64,000 nucleotides of DNA, from assembly GCA_963721075.1 (NCBI GenBank), contig CAVRHV010000013.1, positions 186,001 through 250,000 of the forward strand, given 5' to 3'. A program made the translations under genes and the position numbers. Positions 45,526 to 54,658 of this stretch are shown one piece after another. This DNA comes from DATFVA01 sp963721075. Its GTDB lineage: Bacteria; Bacteroidota; Ignavibacteria; Ignavibacteriales; Ignavibacteriaceae. The first letter of the stretch is position 1. The number at the start of each line of letters is the position of its first letter. The notes under the pieces are model-generated. The model searched no databases and had not been told where the DNA came from. It was given only the letters and a program-made list of their open reading frames with translations.

Positions 45526-45926
45526 CTACCCCGCGTGTTTTTGAAGTCCTGTTCTTACCTCATCGATAATCGGGGTTTTCTTCCACTTCTTTTTATCAAC
45601 GAAAATATGGACTGTCTTAACCTGGTTGGTAATTTCCCCTTTCGCATTCTTACAGGCATAGGATAGTTCAAACGAGCTTTCTTTCAGTTTGCTGACAGTA
45701 ACTTCAACGGTCACTTCATCTCCCGGTTTCAGCGGCAGCAGGTACTCCCCTTCCGTATGAATAATTGGAACCGCATACTCGTCATTATTCCAGTAATTTG
45801 TTTTCAGATTAAACGACCTGATAAGATCTTCATATGCGGAATGGCATAATTCGAATATCCTGCCGTAGAATAATATCCCCGCAGGATCGCAATCGTAGAA
45901 ACTGATTCTCTTTTAAAATTTAACAT
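45526..45926 (-). CDS. Acyl-CoA thioesterase, 4-hydroxybenzoyl-CoA type; candidate DHNA-CoA thioesterase (one probable deletion)
   Basis: A hotdog-fold thioesterase of about 133 residues. FYDCDPAGILFYGRIFELCHSAYEDL carries the catalytic Asp of the 4HBT family, followed by GEYLLPLKPGDEVTVEVTVSKL. The ATG at 45926 reaches this frame only if one base is missing in the TTTT run at 45911-45914 (plus strand); otherwise the first possible start would be an internal GTG at 45714. Its position next to menE makes it a good candidate for hydrolysis of 1,4-dihydroxy-2-naphthoyl-CoA, the step otherwise missing here. It probably shares a transcript with the nitrilase. Confidence 0.72.
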
Positions 45927-45945
45927 AGAGCTGTCAACAATCCTT

Positions 45946-46707
45946 CTAAATCAATCTAATATCATTCAAGAACGGGAGTGCGGTTTTAACCTCATCAGCT
46001 TTTTCCTTAACTATTTCAGCCGTAACAATTTTCTCCTCATCCGATACAGATGCAAGCTCATTTCCCATCGGATCAATTATACTGGTGTAGCCGGGATACT
46101 TCAGCTTAGGATCAACCCCGACTCTGTTAACGCCGAGAACGAAGCACTGATTCTCAATCGCACGAGCTTTCAGCAGCGTACGCCAGTGTTCAATTCTTGT
46201 ATCCGGCCAGTTGGCAATAACAACGATCATGTCCACTTTCTTCTTTGCATACTGCCGGTACAGCTCGGGAAAACGAAGGTCATAGCAAATCGATAAACCT
46301 GCGGTCATATCATTTATCCTGGTAATGACCGTCTCCTCACCCTTTAAATAGTTCTTATCCTCGGTAGAATAGGAGAAAGGATGGATCTTCCGGTATGTTT
46401 TAACGAGCTTTCCCTCAGGATTAATATGAACGAGTGTATTATAAGCTTTCTTCTCACTCTTTTCTATAAGTCCCGCCAGTAAATGAACCGAATACTTCTG
46501 TGCAATCTCCGCAAAGAAGTTAAAACTTTCGCCATTAAGCTCCTCGGCAAATTCGGATGACTTCATCGTAAAACCTGTTAAAGTCATCTCGGGAAAAACG
46601 AGCAGATCCTGCTTTTCATAGTTGTGAGAAAGCAGCCAGCTGATCTTATCACTGTTCATTTTTTTATTTTCCCATTCGGGATCATATTGAATTAATCCTG
46701 CTCTCAT
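45946..46707 (-). CDS. Carbon-nitrogen hydrolase (nitrilase family, omega-amidase-like)
   Basis: A 253-residue cytosolic hydrolase. The catalytic triad is Glu in VFPEMTLTGF, Lys in TYRKIHPFSYS and Cys in LSICYDLRFPELYR; VANWPDTRIEHWRTLLKARAIENQ is the conserved block after it. The closest functional group by motif is omega-amidase/YafV, which hydrolyses 2-oxoglutaramate-type amides. Substrate not proven. It runs against the men and asd genes and ends 20 bp before the thioesterase start. Confidence 0.9.
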   Translation of the reverse strand: MRAGLIQYDPEWENKKMNSDKISWLLSHNYEKQDLLVFPEMTLTGFTMKSSEFAEELNGESFNFFAEIAQKYSVHLLAGLIEKSEKKAYNTLVHINPEGKLVKTYRKIHPFSYSTEDKNYLKGEETVITRINDMTAGLSICYDLRFPELYRQYAKKKVDMIVVIANWPDTRIEHWRTLLKARAIENQCFVLGVNRVGVDPKLKYPGYTSIIDPMGNELASVSDEEKIVTAEIVKEKADEVKTALPFLNDIRLI

Positions 46708-46818
46708 TTAATACTCACGTCTTATTTCTTTTTTGAATTTACAACCTAAATTACATCATCTGACCAATTAAAAAAAGTGAGAGATGATAATGACTTTGCG
46801 CTTTGACCTTTGCGTTGC

Positions 46819-46826
46819 TATCTTTG
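46819..46826 (+). promoter_or_regulatory. Bacteroidetes-type -7 promoter element of asd
   Basis: TATCTTTG fits TAnnTTTG, with TTTG motifs 15-25 nt upstream. It lies 44 bp before the asd ATG. Confidence 0.45.
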
Positions 46827-46869
46827 CACATTAATATATTCTTTCAACTTTACCCCGGATAAAACGATT

Positions 46870-47923
46870 ATGAGTTCTGGTAAGATTCCTGTTGCTGTGC
46901 TCGGTGCCACCGGCAGTGTGGGACAAAAATTCATTGCCCTGCTTTCCAATCATCCATGGTTCGAAGTTAAAATGGTTGCCGCATCCGACAGATCGGCGGG
47001 AAAGAAATATAAAGATGCCGTCAACTGGATCCTGAGCGATCCGCTGCCTGCCGCAATAGGCGAGCTCGTAGTTCAGAACTGTAATCCCGATCCGAAACTG
47101 AAGGTTGCGTTTTCGGGACTTGGATTCTTCCGTAGCCGGAACGGTAGAAGAGGATTTTGCAAACGCCGGTTATACCGTTGTATCTAATTCAAAAAATCAC
47201 AGGATGGATAAATTTGTTCCTCTCCTCGTTCCCGAAATCAATCCCGATCATCTTGAACTCATTAAGAAACAGGATTACAAAAACGGCGGCTGTATAGTTA
47301 CCAATCCAAACTGTTCAACAATTGGACTGGTACTTGCTTTAAAGCCGCTTGTCGACAAGTTCGGGATAGAAGATGTCAATGTTGTTACAATGCAGGCAAT
47401 ATCAGGTGCCGGCTACCCGGGAGTTGCCAGTCTTGATATTATCGACAACGTAATCCCATTCATCGGCGGCAGTGAAGAAGAAAAAATTGAATCAGAACCT
47501 AACAAGATCTTCGGAAGCAGAACCAGCGATGGAATAAAAGACCTGGATATTAAAATAGATGCCCAGGTAAACAGGGTTGCCGTAACAGACGGACATACAG
47601 AATGTGTGCAGGTGAAGCTGAAGAAAAAAGCAGGCATCAACGAAATTCTGGAAGCCTGGAATAAGTTTTCAGGAGAACCGCAGAGTAAGAATCTGCCCAC
47701 AGCGCCTTTAAAACCATTATACTATTTCCACGAAAAAAATTACCCTCAGCCAAAAATTCACCGGAACCTTGACAAAGGAATGGCGGTATCAATAGGAAGG
47801 CTAAGAGAGGACAGGTTTTTTGATTACAAGTTTGTCATACTTTCACATAACACAATGCGCGGTGCTGCCGGAGGTGCTCTTCTTTGTGCGGAGTTAATGA
47901 AAGTCAACGGATTTTTTAGTTAA
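46870..47923 (+). CDS. asd: Aspartate-semialdehyde dehydrogenase (one frameshift)
   Basis: Reduces aspartyl phosphate to the semialdehyde for lysine, methionine and threonine synthesis. The NADP motif is VAVLGATGSVGQKFIALL; the active Cys is in GGCIVTNPNCSTIGLVLAL; then TMQAISGAGYPGVASLD and the catalytic His in VAVTDGHTECVQV. An extra G in the pair at 47122-47123 splits it; corrected, the join reads FSGLDSSVAGTVEEDFA, conserved in archaeal-type Asd. Length about 350. GG-rich ribosome site is weak, but the start matches family N-termini. Confidence 0.95.
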
Positions 47924-48057
47924 AAGGCTCCAAAAAAGCAAAAAACTATCCCTTCTTCTCAGAAATGAGAATAAATATTTGTATTTTAACTAATCCGATT
48001 TCGGTTTAGTTTTACACCTGTGAAATTTCTTCATAAACCCCTAAGGTTTCGTATTAA

Positions 48058-49513
48058 ATGCTAAGAAAAGAACTGCTTGAGAAAACATTTAAATTCGAAT
48101 TTGATCTTTTTAACAGTCTCCAGGATATGTGTTTTATCCTCTCGGAAACCGGTGAAATACTGGATGTAAACATCTCCGGGGCGATTAAGCTTGGTGTGCC
48201 TTTAAACCAGATAGAAGGCAGAGTATTCTTTAATCTGTTTGAGCCTGCCTACATTGAGTCAGTAAGGAACACGTTCCTGAACTGTGTGAAGCATAGCAAA
48301 AGCGGGAGTCTTACCGCACGTTTTGTTTCGGCAGACAAGAATGTTGACGCTAATATAGTTTTTACGCCCACACTTCAGCAGGTAGACAAAGAAGAGAAGC
48401 TCTATTTCTTTGTTATGGCTCACGACATAACCGCTGAAAAAGAAAAAGAAATGAACCTGCTCAGGTTCTACAACATTGCTGAGAATACAGTCAATCCGCT
48501 TCAGATAACCGACCTGAAAGGCAGAATGATTTATGTTAATCCCGCGTTTATCGAAGCGAGCGGATATTCAAAAGATGATCTGCTAGGTAAGAACCCGAGT
48601 GTATTCAGCAGCGGAAAGAATTCAAAGAAATTCTGGAAGCAGATGTGGGATACTATAAATACCGGAAAAGTATGGGTAGGTGAAGTTGAAAATAAAAGAA
48701 AGAACGGTGAGCCCTTCTATACACAGCTTCTGATCTCCCCTATTCTTGATTCAGAAGGCAAGATATGGGGATTTTTCGGTATCCACCGCGACCTGAGTGA
48801 AAAGCGAATGTTTGAAAAACAGCTTATCCACACACAGAAAATGGAGAGTATCGGCACTCTTGCTGCAGGTATCGCCCACGAGGTCGGCAACCCGCTGGCA
48901 TCAATCTCAGCGCTTGTGCAGGTAGTTCTGAGAACAACCGAGGACGATTTTGTTAAAGATAAACTGGGACTGGTAAGAAGCCAGGTTACAAGAATTTCAA
49001 AAATCATAAGAGACCTGGTTGATTTCTCACGTCCTTCCGACTATGAACTCCAGGTAATAAATCTGAATGAGGCTGTAAAAGAAGCCGTGGAGATCGTAAA
49101 GGTAGGCGCACGCGCCAAAGATGTTGATTTTATAATTGAACTGGAATCAGATCTGCCGCTGCTCCCGCTTATCTCCGACCAGATCCAGCAGGTTTTTATA
49201 AATATCCTGATCAATGCGGTAGATGCTATGTCTGAAGACCGGATCAGGCAGAAAAAAACAGATAAGGATTAGTTCGAATCTTGAAAACGAAAAAATAGTA
49301 CTGCAGTTCACAGACACCGGTCCCGGTATAGAAGAAAAGAACTTCTCGAAGATCTTTGAACCTTTTTACACAACGAAGAAGCCGGGTAAAGGAACGGGAC
49401 TTGGACTATGGGTAAGCTACGGAATTATCAGAAGCTTCCAGGGTAATATTGAAGTTAAGAGTAAACCGGATGAGTTTACAACCTTTACAATAACACTTCC
49501 TCTTAATACGTAA
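48058..49513 (+). CDS. PAS domain sensor histidine kinase (one frameshift)
   Basis: A cytosolic kinase of about 484 residues, with no membrane segment. Two PAS domains span about residues 15-130 and 140-255 (second with ITDLKGRMIYVNPAFIEASGYSKDDLLGKNPSVFSSG). The phosphoacceptor region is GTLAAGIAHEVGNPLASISALVQ, and the ATPase has the N-box NILINAVDAM, G1 DTGPGIEEKNF and G2 GKGTGLGLWVSYGII. One extra A in the seven-A run at 49252-49258 causes the frame change; corrected, IRQKKQIRISSNLENEK. It lies 19 bp before the NtrC-type gene and so is its likely partner. Confidence 0.9.
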
Positions 49514-49532
49514 AATAACAGGACAATGTAAA

Positions 49533-50888
49533 ATGAACGAAAGAATACTTGTAGTAGATGATGAGCAAATTATAAGAGAATCTCTTTCATACATCTTAAA
49601 GAAAGAAGGCTACGAGGTACAGGAAGCCGAGAACGGAAGAGAAGCTTATGAAATGATCCTCAAAGAATCGTATGATATTGTAATTACGGACCTTGAGATG
49701 CCTGAAATGAAGGGAATCCAGCTTCTTGAGGAAATCAAAAAACTTGATATTCAGTCAGTTGTAGTTGTAGTAACTGCATACGGTTCACTCGATACCGCCA
49801 TAGCCGCACTGCGCAGCGGGGCCAGCGATTATATTCTGAAGCCGGTTGAATTCGATGAAATGATCATAAAAATAAAACGTCTTCTCGAAATGAAAGACCT
49901 GCTGATTGAGAATCGTGTATTAAGAAAAGAAGTTCAGCGCGAATACGATTTTGAAAATATTATAGGCAGCAGTCATGCCATTAAAAGAGTTTATGAAATG
50001 ATCGATACAGTTGCCGATACCGACAGCACAGTGCTTATCACAGGTAAGAGCGGTACAGGTAAAGAACTTGTTGCCCGCTCACTGCATTATAAAAGCAAAA
50101 GAAAAAACAAACCCTTCATAGCAATCAACTGCGGCGCTATCTCCGAAAACCTGATAGAGAGTGAATTGTTCGGTCATAAGAAAGGCTCGTTCACCGGTGC
50201 CATCTCCGACAAGGAAGGACTGATGAAAGCTGCCGAAGGAGGAACACTCTTCCTTGATGAGATAAGCGAGCTTCCCCTGCAGCTCCAGGTAAAATTCCTC
50301 AGAGCACTGCAGGAAAAAGAATATACTCCTGTGGGAACAACAATTTCTCTCCCGGTAAATGTAAGGTTCATAGCCTCAAGCAACAGAATATTAAAAGATG
50401 AAATAGCTGCAGGAAAGTTCCGTGAAGACCTTTTCTACCGTCTTAATGTGATTGAGATAAATCTTCCCTCACTCAAAGAAAGAGAGGAGGATATCCCTCT
50501 GCTGGCAGATCACTTCCTCGACAAATACCGTAAGGAAATGAACAAGAACATCAAAGGGATCGACAGCGAAGCCATCCGCGCTTTAATGAATTACGAATGG
50601 AAGGGCGAAATAAGGGAGCTGGAAAATGTGATGGAGCGTGCTGTGATTTTCTGTAAAAGCGACTTTATAACCCTAAAGGATCTTCCTTCGGGATTCAAGC
50701 CGAATGACGCCCCAATCAATCTTTCCGGGAAAATGTCGCTCGACGACGCAATAAGGCGGTATGAAAAAGATCTGATCATGAAAACCCTTGAGGAAAACAA
50801 ACTAAATAAAGAAAAAACTGCAGAAGATCTTCAGGTGGGACTCTCAACACTATATCGTAAATTAAAAGAACTGGATATAAAAACCTGA
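49533..50888 (+). CDS. NtrC-family sigma-54-dependent response regulator
   Basis: A 451-residue transcription activator. The receiver domain (1-120) has the phosphorylated Asp in VITDLEMPEM and the Lys in YILKPVEF. The AAA+ domain has Walker A GKSGTGKELVARSL, the sigma-54 contact loop as GSFTGA (usually GAFTGA) and Walker B GGTLFLDEISEL. The C-terminal Fis-type helix-turn-helix is KTAEDLQVGLSTLYRKLKEL. It would activate promoters of the -24/-12 type, of which two candidates are found in this window. It is paired with the upstream PAS kinase. Confidence 0.95.
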   Translation: MNERILVVDDEQIIRESLSYILKKEGYEVQEAENGREAYEMILKESYDIVITDLEMPEMKGIQLLEEIKKLDIQSVVVVVTAYGSLDTAIAALRSGASDYILKPVEFDEMIIKIKRLLEMKDLLIENRVLRKEVQREYDFENIIGSSHAIKRVYEMIDTVADTDSTVLITGKSGTGKELVARSLHYKSKRKNKPFIAINCGAISENLIESELFGHKKGSFTGAISDKEGLMKAAEGGTLFLDEISELPLQLQVKFLRALQEKEYTPVGTTISLPVNVRFIASSNRILKDEIAAGKFREDLFYRLNVIEINLPSLKEREEDIPLLADHFLDKYRKEMNKNIKGIDSEAIRALMNYEWKGEIRELENVMERAVIFCKSDFITLKDLPSGFKPNDAPINLSGKMSLDDAIRRYEKDLIMKTLEENKLNKEKTAEDLQVGLSTLYRKLKELDIKT

Positions 50889-51038
50889 AATTCTTTTCTC
50901 ATTAGTTGAAAAACCATTTTATCCATCTTTTTATTTGCGAGAAACGGGCAGTTTTCATTACGGGAAAAACTCTTTATCCTCACGTGCAAATCAGCCAGAA
51001 ATAAATAATTTCTACAGTTTTCTTAAAAAAGGGGCATT

Positions 51039-51053
51039 TGGCACGTTTATAGC
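51039..51053 (+). promoter_or_regulatory. Sigma-54-like (-24/-12) promoter
   Basis: TTGGCACGTTTATAGC contains the perfect -24 half TTGGCACG and a -12 half TAGC (usual TTGC) with the exact GG-to-GC spacing of the class. The predicted start is about 51065, 50 bp before the receiver gene; a GC-rich hairpin (CCCCGGT/ACCAGGGG) lies in the leader. Confidence 0.6.
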
Positions 51054-51115
51054 CAGTTGAAACCAACTTTCACCCCGGTCAGGACCAGGGGGGATAATAT
51101 TAATAAAAATGCTTA

Positions 51116-51469
51116 ATGAAGAACGTATTATTTTATAGTCACGATTTTAATCTCTGCTACAGTCTCCTTATGTACCTGCAGGAATCTTATTCAGTAACCG
51201 CAACTACCAACCTTAAGGCTATAGGTGCATTTGCGGGATCGTCTGATTTCGACCTGATTGTACTGGACGATACCCCGGGTAAGGAGATACTTGAATTATG
51301 CAGGGACCTTAAAGAGATGAAACCGGGAGTCCCGGTAATCATTACTTATGTCTTTGATAAAAAGACAAAAGACATTGAGCCATCACTGCGTCAATATGTA
51401 AATTCAATATTTTATAAGCCTTACGATCTCAATGAAGTCACTATGAAGATGGCTTCCCTTCTGGTATAA
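51116..51469 (+). CDS. Receiver-domain protein without output domain
   Basis: A 117-residue CheY-like protein. The phosphorylatable Asp is in FDLIVLDDTPG; the conserved Lys is in FYKPYDLNEV. The usual acidic pair near the N-terminus is not well kept (LFYSHDFNL), so phosphorylation may be weak. No DNA-binding or other output domain follows. It lies downstream of a sigma-54-like promoter and after the NtrC-type gene, so it may be part of the same regulatory circuit (inference). No clear ribosome site precedes the ATG. Confidence 0.72.
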   Translation: MKNVLFYSHDFNLCYSLLMYLQESYSVTATTNLKAIGAFAGSSDFDLIVLDDTPGKEILELCRDLKEMKPGVPVIITYVFDKKTKDIEPSLRQYVNSIFYKPYDLNEVTMKMASLLV

Positions 51470-51599
51470 GCTCTCAGTCAAATTACATAATTTCCGAGTG
51501 TTAAAATAACTAACCGTCTGGTGCATAAAGCAGCAGAATTTTGTTATGAAAACAGGAAATTTTATGTTTCTGTAATTATTTATTTTTTATGAGGTTCAC

Positions 51600-52016
51600 T
51601 TGCAGGAACAGGCTCAAATCGTTATCAGCACCGATAAATCTCTCCTCGATATTGACGTCATTAACAACTTCCTCTCCTCTTCCTACTGGGCAAAGGACAG
51701 GTCGCTTTCAGTGATAAAAAAATCGATTGAAAACTCATTAACTTTCGGCATTTACCTGGAGGGAAATCAGATCGGTTTTGCAAGGGTAGTTACTGATTAC
51801 GCCACATTTGCTTACCTGGCTGATGTGTTTATTCTCGAAACCTATAGAGGAAAGGGATATTCAAAAGAACTAATAAAAAGAATAACTACCCACCCTGAAC
51901 TTCAGACAGTTAAAAGGTGGATGCTTGCAACAAAAGATGCCCACAAACTTTACTCGAAATTCGGCTTCAGAGTACTCCGGAACCCTGAAAGGTTTATGGA
52001 GATAATAAGGGCATAG
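51600..52016 (+). CDS. GNAT family N-acetyltransferase
   Basis: A 138-residue acetyltransferase. The acetyl-CoA-binding motif A is YLADVFILETYRGKGYSKELIKRI (R-G-K-G-Y), followed by RWMLATKDAHKLYSKFGFR, typical of the YjgM/YjaB-like single-domain GNATs. Acceptor unknown. The start is TTG with GAGG six nt upstream. It is a single gene between the receiver protein and the cytochrome cluster. Confidence 0.9.
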   Translation: MQEQAQIVISTDKSLLDIDVINNFLSSSYWAKDRSLSVIKKSIENSLTFGIYLEGNQIGFARVVTDYATFAYLADVFILETYRGKGYSKELIKRITTHPELQTVKRWMLATKDAHKLYSKFGFRVLRNPERFMEIIRA

Positions 52017-52219
52017 TGCAGGTAGCAGGGGTACAGAGTAAGAGCTTTGGGGCAGCTGGCCGGCAAAACGGCGCACAGCGGGGGTAAGGATATGGTGGAA
52101 ATTGGCCGAAAACCCATTCTAAAGTTTGCGAAGCCCCTTTCTTTGGTCTCCCATTCCTGAGAAAAAAATCAAAATTATGTTCAATTTTTCAACTATTTAC
52201 CATTTTTAAATTTTGGTAT

Positions 52220-52227
52220 TATGTTTG
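52220..52227 (+). promoter_or_regulatory. Bacteroidetes-type -7 promoter element before the cytochrome cluster
   Basis: TATGTTTG fits TAnnTTTG. It lies about 50 bp before a 25-codon frame and 215 bp before the first cytochrome gene. The upstream half of this 425-bp gap is GC-rich with a small GCCGgcaaaaCGGC hairpin and no gene. Confidence 0.4.
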
Positions 52228-52275
52228 AGTAAAGGGAGATGAAAAAACGTAACTCATTTAAGGATACCGATAAAA

Positions 52276-52353
52276 ATGAAAAATATTGTACTCTTTTTGC
52301 TTTTTATAATATCGATCGTTGCATTGTTCGGTTTCGCATTTTCAATGGCATGA
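52276..52353 (+). CDS. Possible 25-residue single-span membrane peptide
   Basis: The frame encodes MKNIVLFLLFIISIVALFGF plus AFSMA, almost entirely one hydrophobic helix with a Lys near the N-terminus. AAGGA lies 11 nt upstream and a -7 promoter element about 50 bp before it. Small peptides of this kind sometimes accompany respiratory complexes, here the cytochrome cluster that begins 89 bp later. Without comparison data it could also be chance or a leader peptide. Confidence 0.35.
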   Translation: MKNIVLFLLFIISIVALFGFAFSMA

Positions 52354-52441
52354 TTTTTTAATTCAAACAAATGAGTGTTCTTATAATTATTTTAACCGAT
52401 ACGCAGCACGGCTGCAGATTCAATAACTGAGTGATACAGAG

Positions 52442-54608
52442 ATGAAGACGTTCCTATCCAGATTTACTGCCGTCAAGTTGTTCTTTTTTCTTATTGTTTG
52501 TCTATTCTTCACAGTAGTTCCTTTAAACGCCCAATCCAACGACGACTGCCTGATGTGTCATAGTGACGACACTATGACCATGGAAAAAAATGGAAAGGAA
52601 ATATCCCTTTACGTTAATCAGGATGTTTTCCAGCACTCAGTTCACGGAAAATTAAAATGCGTATCGTGTCACGTTGGATTTGATCCTGAGGAGATGCCTC
52701 ATAAGGAAAATATTCAACCGATTAACTGTCTGAACTGTCACACGGATGCAAAGGTAATCCACAAATTCCATCCGCAGATGGTTAAGGCAAACGGAACGAA
52801 CGGAACTCCGGATATATCCTGTAAAAACTGCCACGGTACTCATAATGTGGAATCAGTAACAGGACCGGACACAAAGTGGAGCAAAAAGAATTTAGTATCT
52901 TCCTGCGGCAATTGCCATAAGGAAGCAAAAGAAAAATATGTTCTTTCAGAACATGGAAAAGGTTTTGCGGAAGGTGTTGAAGGAGCGCCCAATTGTATAT
53001 CCTGTCACCAAAGCTCGATAGTATCTGTAAACAAAGGTAAAAACTCCCTTCAAACAAAACTAAACCAGCAGAAACTCTGCCTGTCATGTCATCTCGACGA
53101 TCCTAAGATCCGGGCCAAGACAACACCTTCCGCAGGTTTTATTATGGCTTACGAACAGAGTGTCCATGGTATGGCACTCTCCGAGGGAAATGCAGATGCC
53201 CCAAGCTGCATAAACTGCCATAACCATCACGATATTGAAGGTCCGACTTCAGACAATTCATCCATAAACAAGTTTAATATTCCCTTTACCTGCGGTAAAT
53301 GTCATACTGAAATTTCCGCTCAGTACAGGGAAAGTATTCATGGCACAGCTCTTCTTCAGGACGGTGTAACCGATGCTCCTTCCTGCACCAACTGCCACGG
53401 TGAGCATAATATACTTAAACATACGAACCCGAATTCACCCGTCGCCTACCAGAACGTTGCGTCGCAGGTCTGCTCGCCCTGCCACAGTTCGGTACGACTT
53501 TCGGAAAAATACGGTATACCGGCGGAAAGATTTAAGACATACGTCGACAGCTACCACGGACTCGCTCTTAAAGGCGGATCAACAGTTGTGGCCAACTGCG
53601 CAAGCTGCCACGGCGTTCATAATATTAAACCCTCAAGCGATCCGACATCAACTGTAAATAAGAATAACCTTGCAAAGACCTGCGGAACCTGCCACCCCGG
53701 TGCCAATGCGAACTTTGCAAAGGGTAAGATCCACATAATAATGACAAAACAGGATGAGCCCGTACTTTACTGGATCGCAACAATTTATATTATCCTGATA
53801 GTCACCACCATAGGTTTTATGCTTCTGCATAACATCTTCGACTTCATCAAGAAGGCTAAGATCAAGAAGATGAAGCAAAGAGGTCTGATAAAAGAAGAGA
53901 AGCACGGACACGCGCTGTACCTGAGAATGACGGTTAACGAGAGAATCCAGCACATTGCGCTTCTCGTCAGCTTTCTCACCCTTGTTATTACAGGATTTAT
54001 GCTCAAATTCCCCGACGCCTGGTGGGTATCGCACATAAGAGATTTAAGCAGCGATGCGTTTGAATACCGCAGCATTCTTCACAGAATTGCAGCTGTTGTA
54101 ATGATAGCCGCAAGTCTCTACCATGTCTATTACATTTCATTTACGAAGCGCGGACGGCAGCTGGTAAAAGACCTCCTCCCTGTTCTGCAGGATGCAAAGG
54201 ACGCTATTGCCGTCGCTAAGTTCAACCTTGGATTTTCAAATGTGAAACCGCAGCTCGACAGATTCAGCTACGTTGAAAAAGCTGAATACTGGGCCCTCGT
54301 ATGGGGAACAATAGTAATGTCGGTTACAGGTTTCATTATGTGGTTTGACAACACATTTATTGGATTACTGACAAAGCTTGGATGGGATATAGCACGAACG
54401 ATTCACTACTACGAAGCATGGCTTGCCTTCCTCGCAATTGTTGTATGGCACTTCTATTTTGTAATCTTCAATCCTGAAGATCTATCCGATGAATCTGGCA
54501 TGGCTTAAGGGAACTATATCTGAAGAAGAAATGGCTGAAGAACACCCCAAAGAGCTCGAAAGAATTAAAAAAGAGCAGGGTGAATCTGAAGAAGAAGAAC
54601 AAAAATAG
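52442..54608 (+). CDS. 13-haem cytochrome c fused to a b-type cytochrome domain (one frameshift)
   Basis: A protein of about 721 residues. After a signal peptide (to LNAQS) there are thirteen CXXCH haem-attachment motifs between residues 36 and about 418, many of the form CxxCHGxHN as in octahaem/NrfB-like periplasmic proteins. Then come a transmembrane helix (YWIATIYIILIVTTIGFMLL) and a cytochrome b561-like four-helix module with His in RIQHIALLVSF, ILHRIAAVVM, LYHVYYISF, TIHYYEAW and VVWHFYFV. An extra A in the pair at 54476-54477 truncates the tail; corrected it continues YPMNLAWLKGTISEEEMAEEHP, a standard ending. It would connect the menaquinone pool to periplasmic electron carriers. Confidence 0.9.
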
Positions 54609-54658
54609 CTTAATATTGATTTTTTATGACAACTACAGATTATGCGCGGGGAACAACT

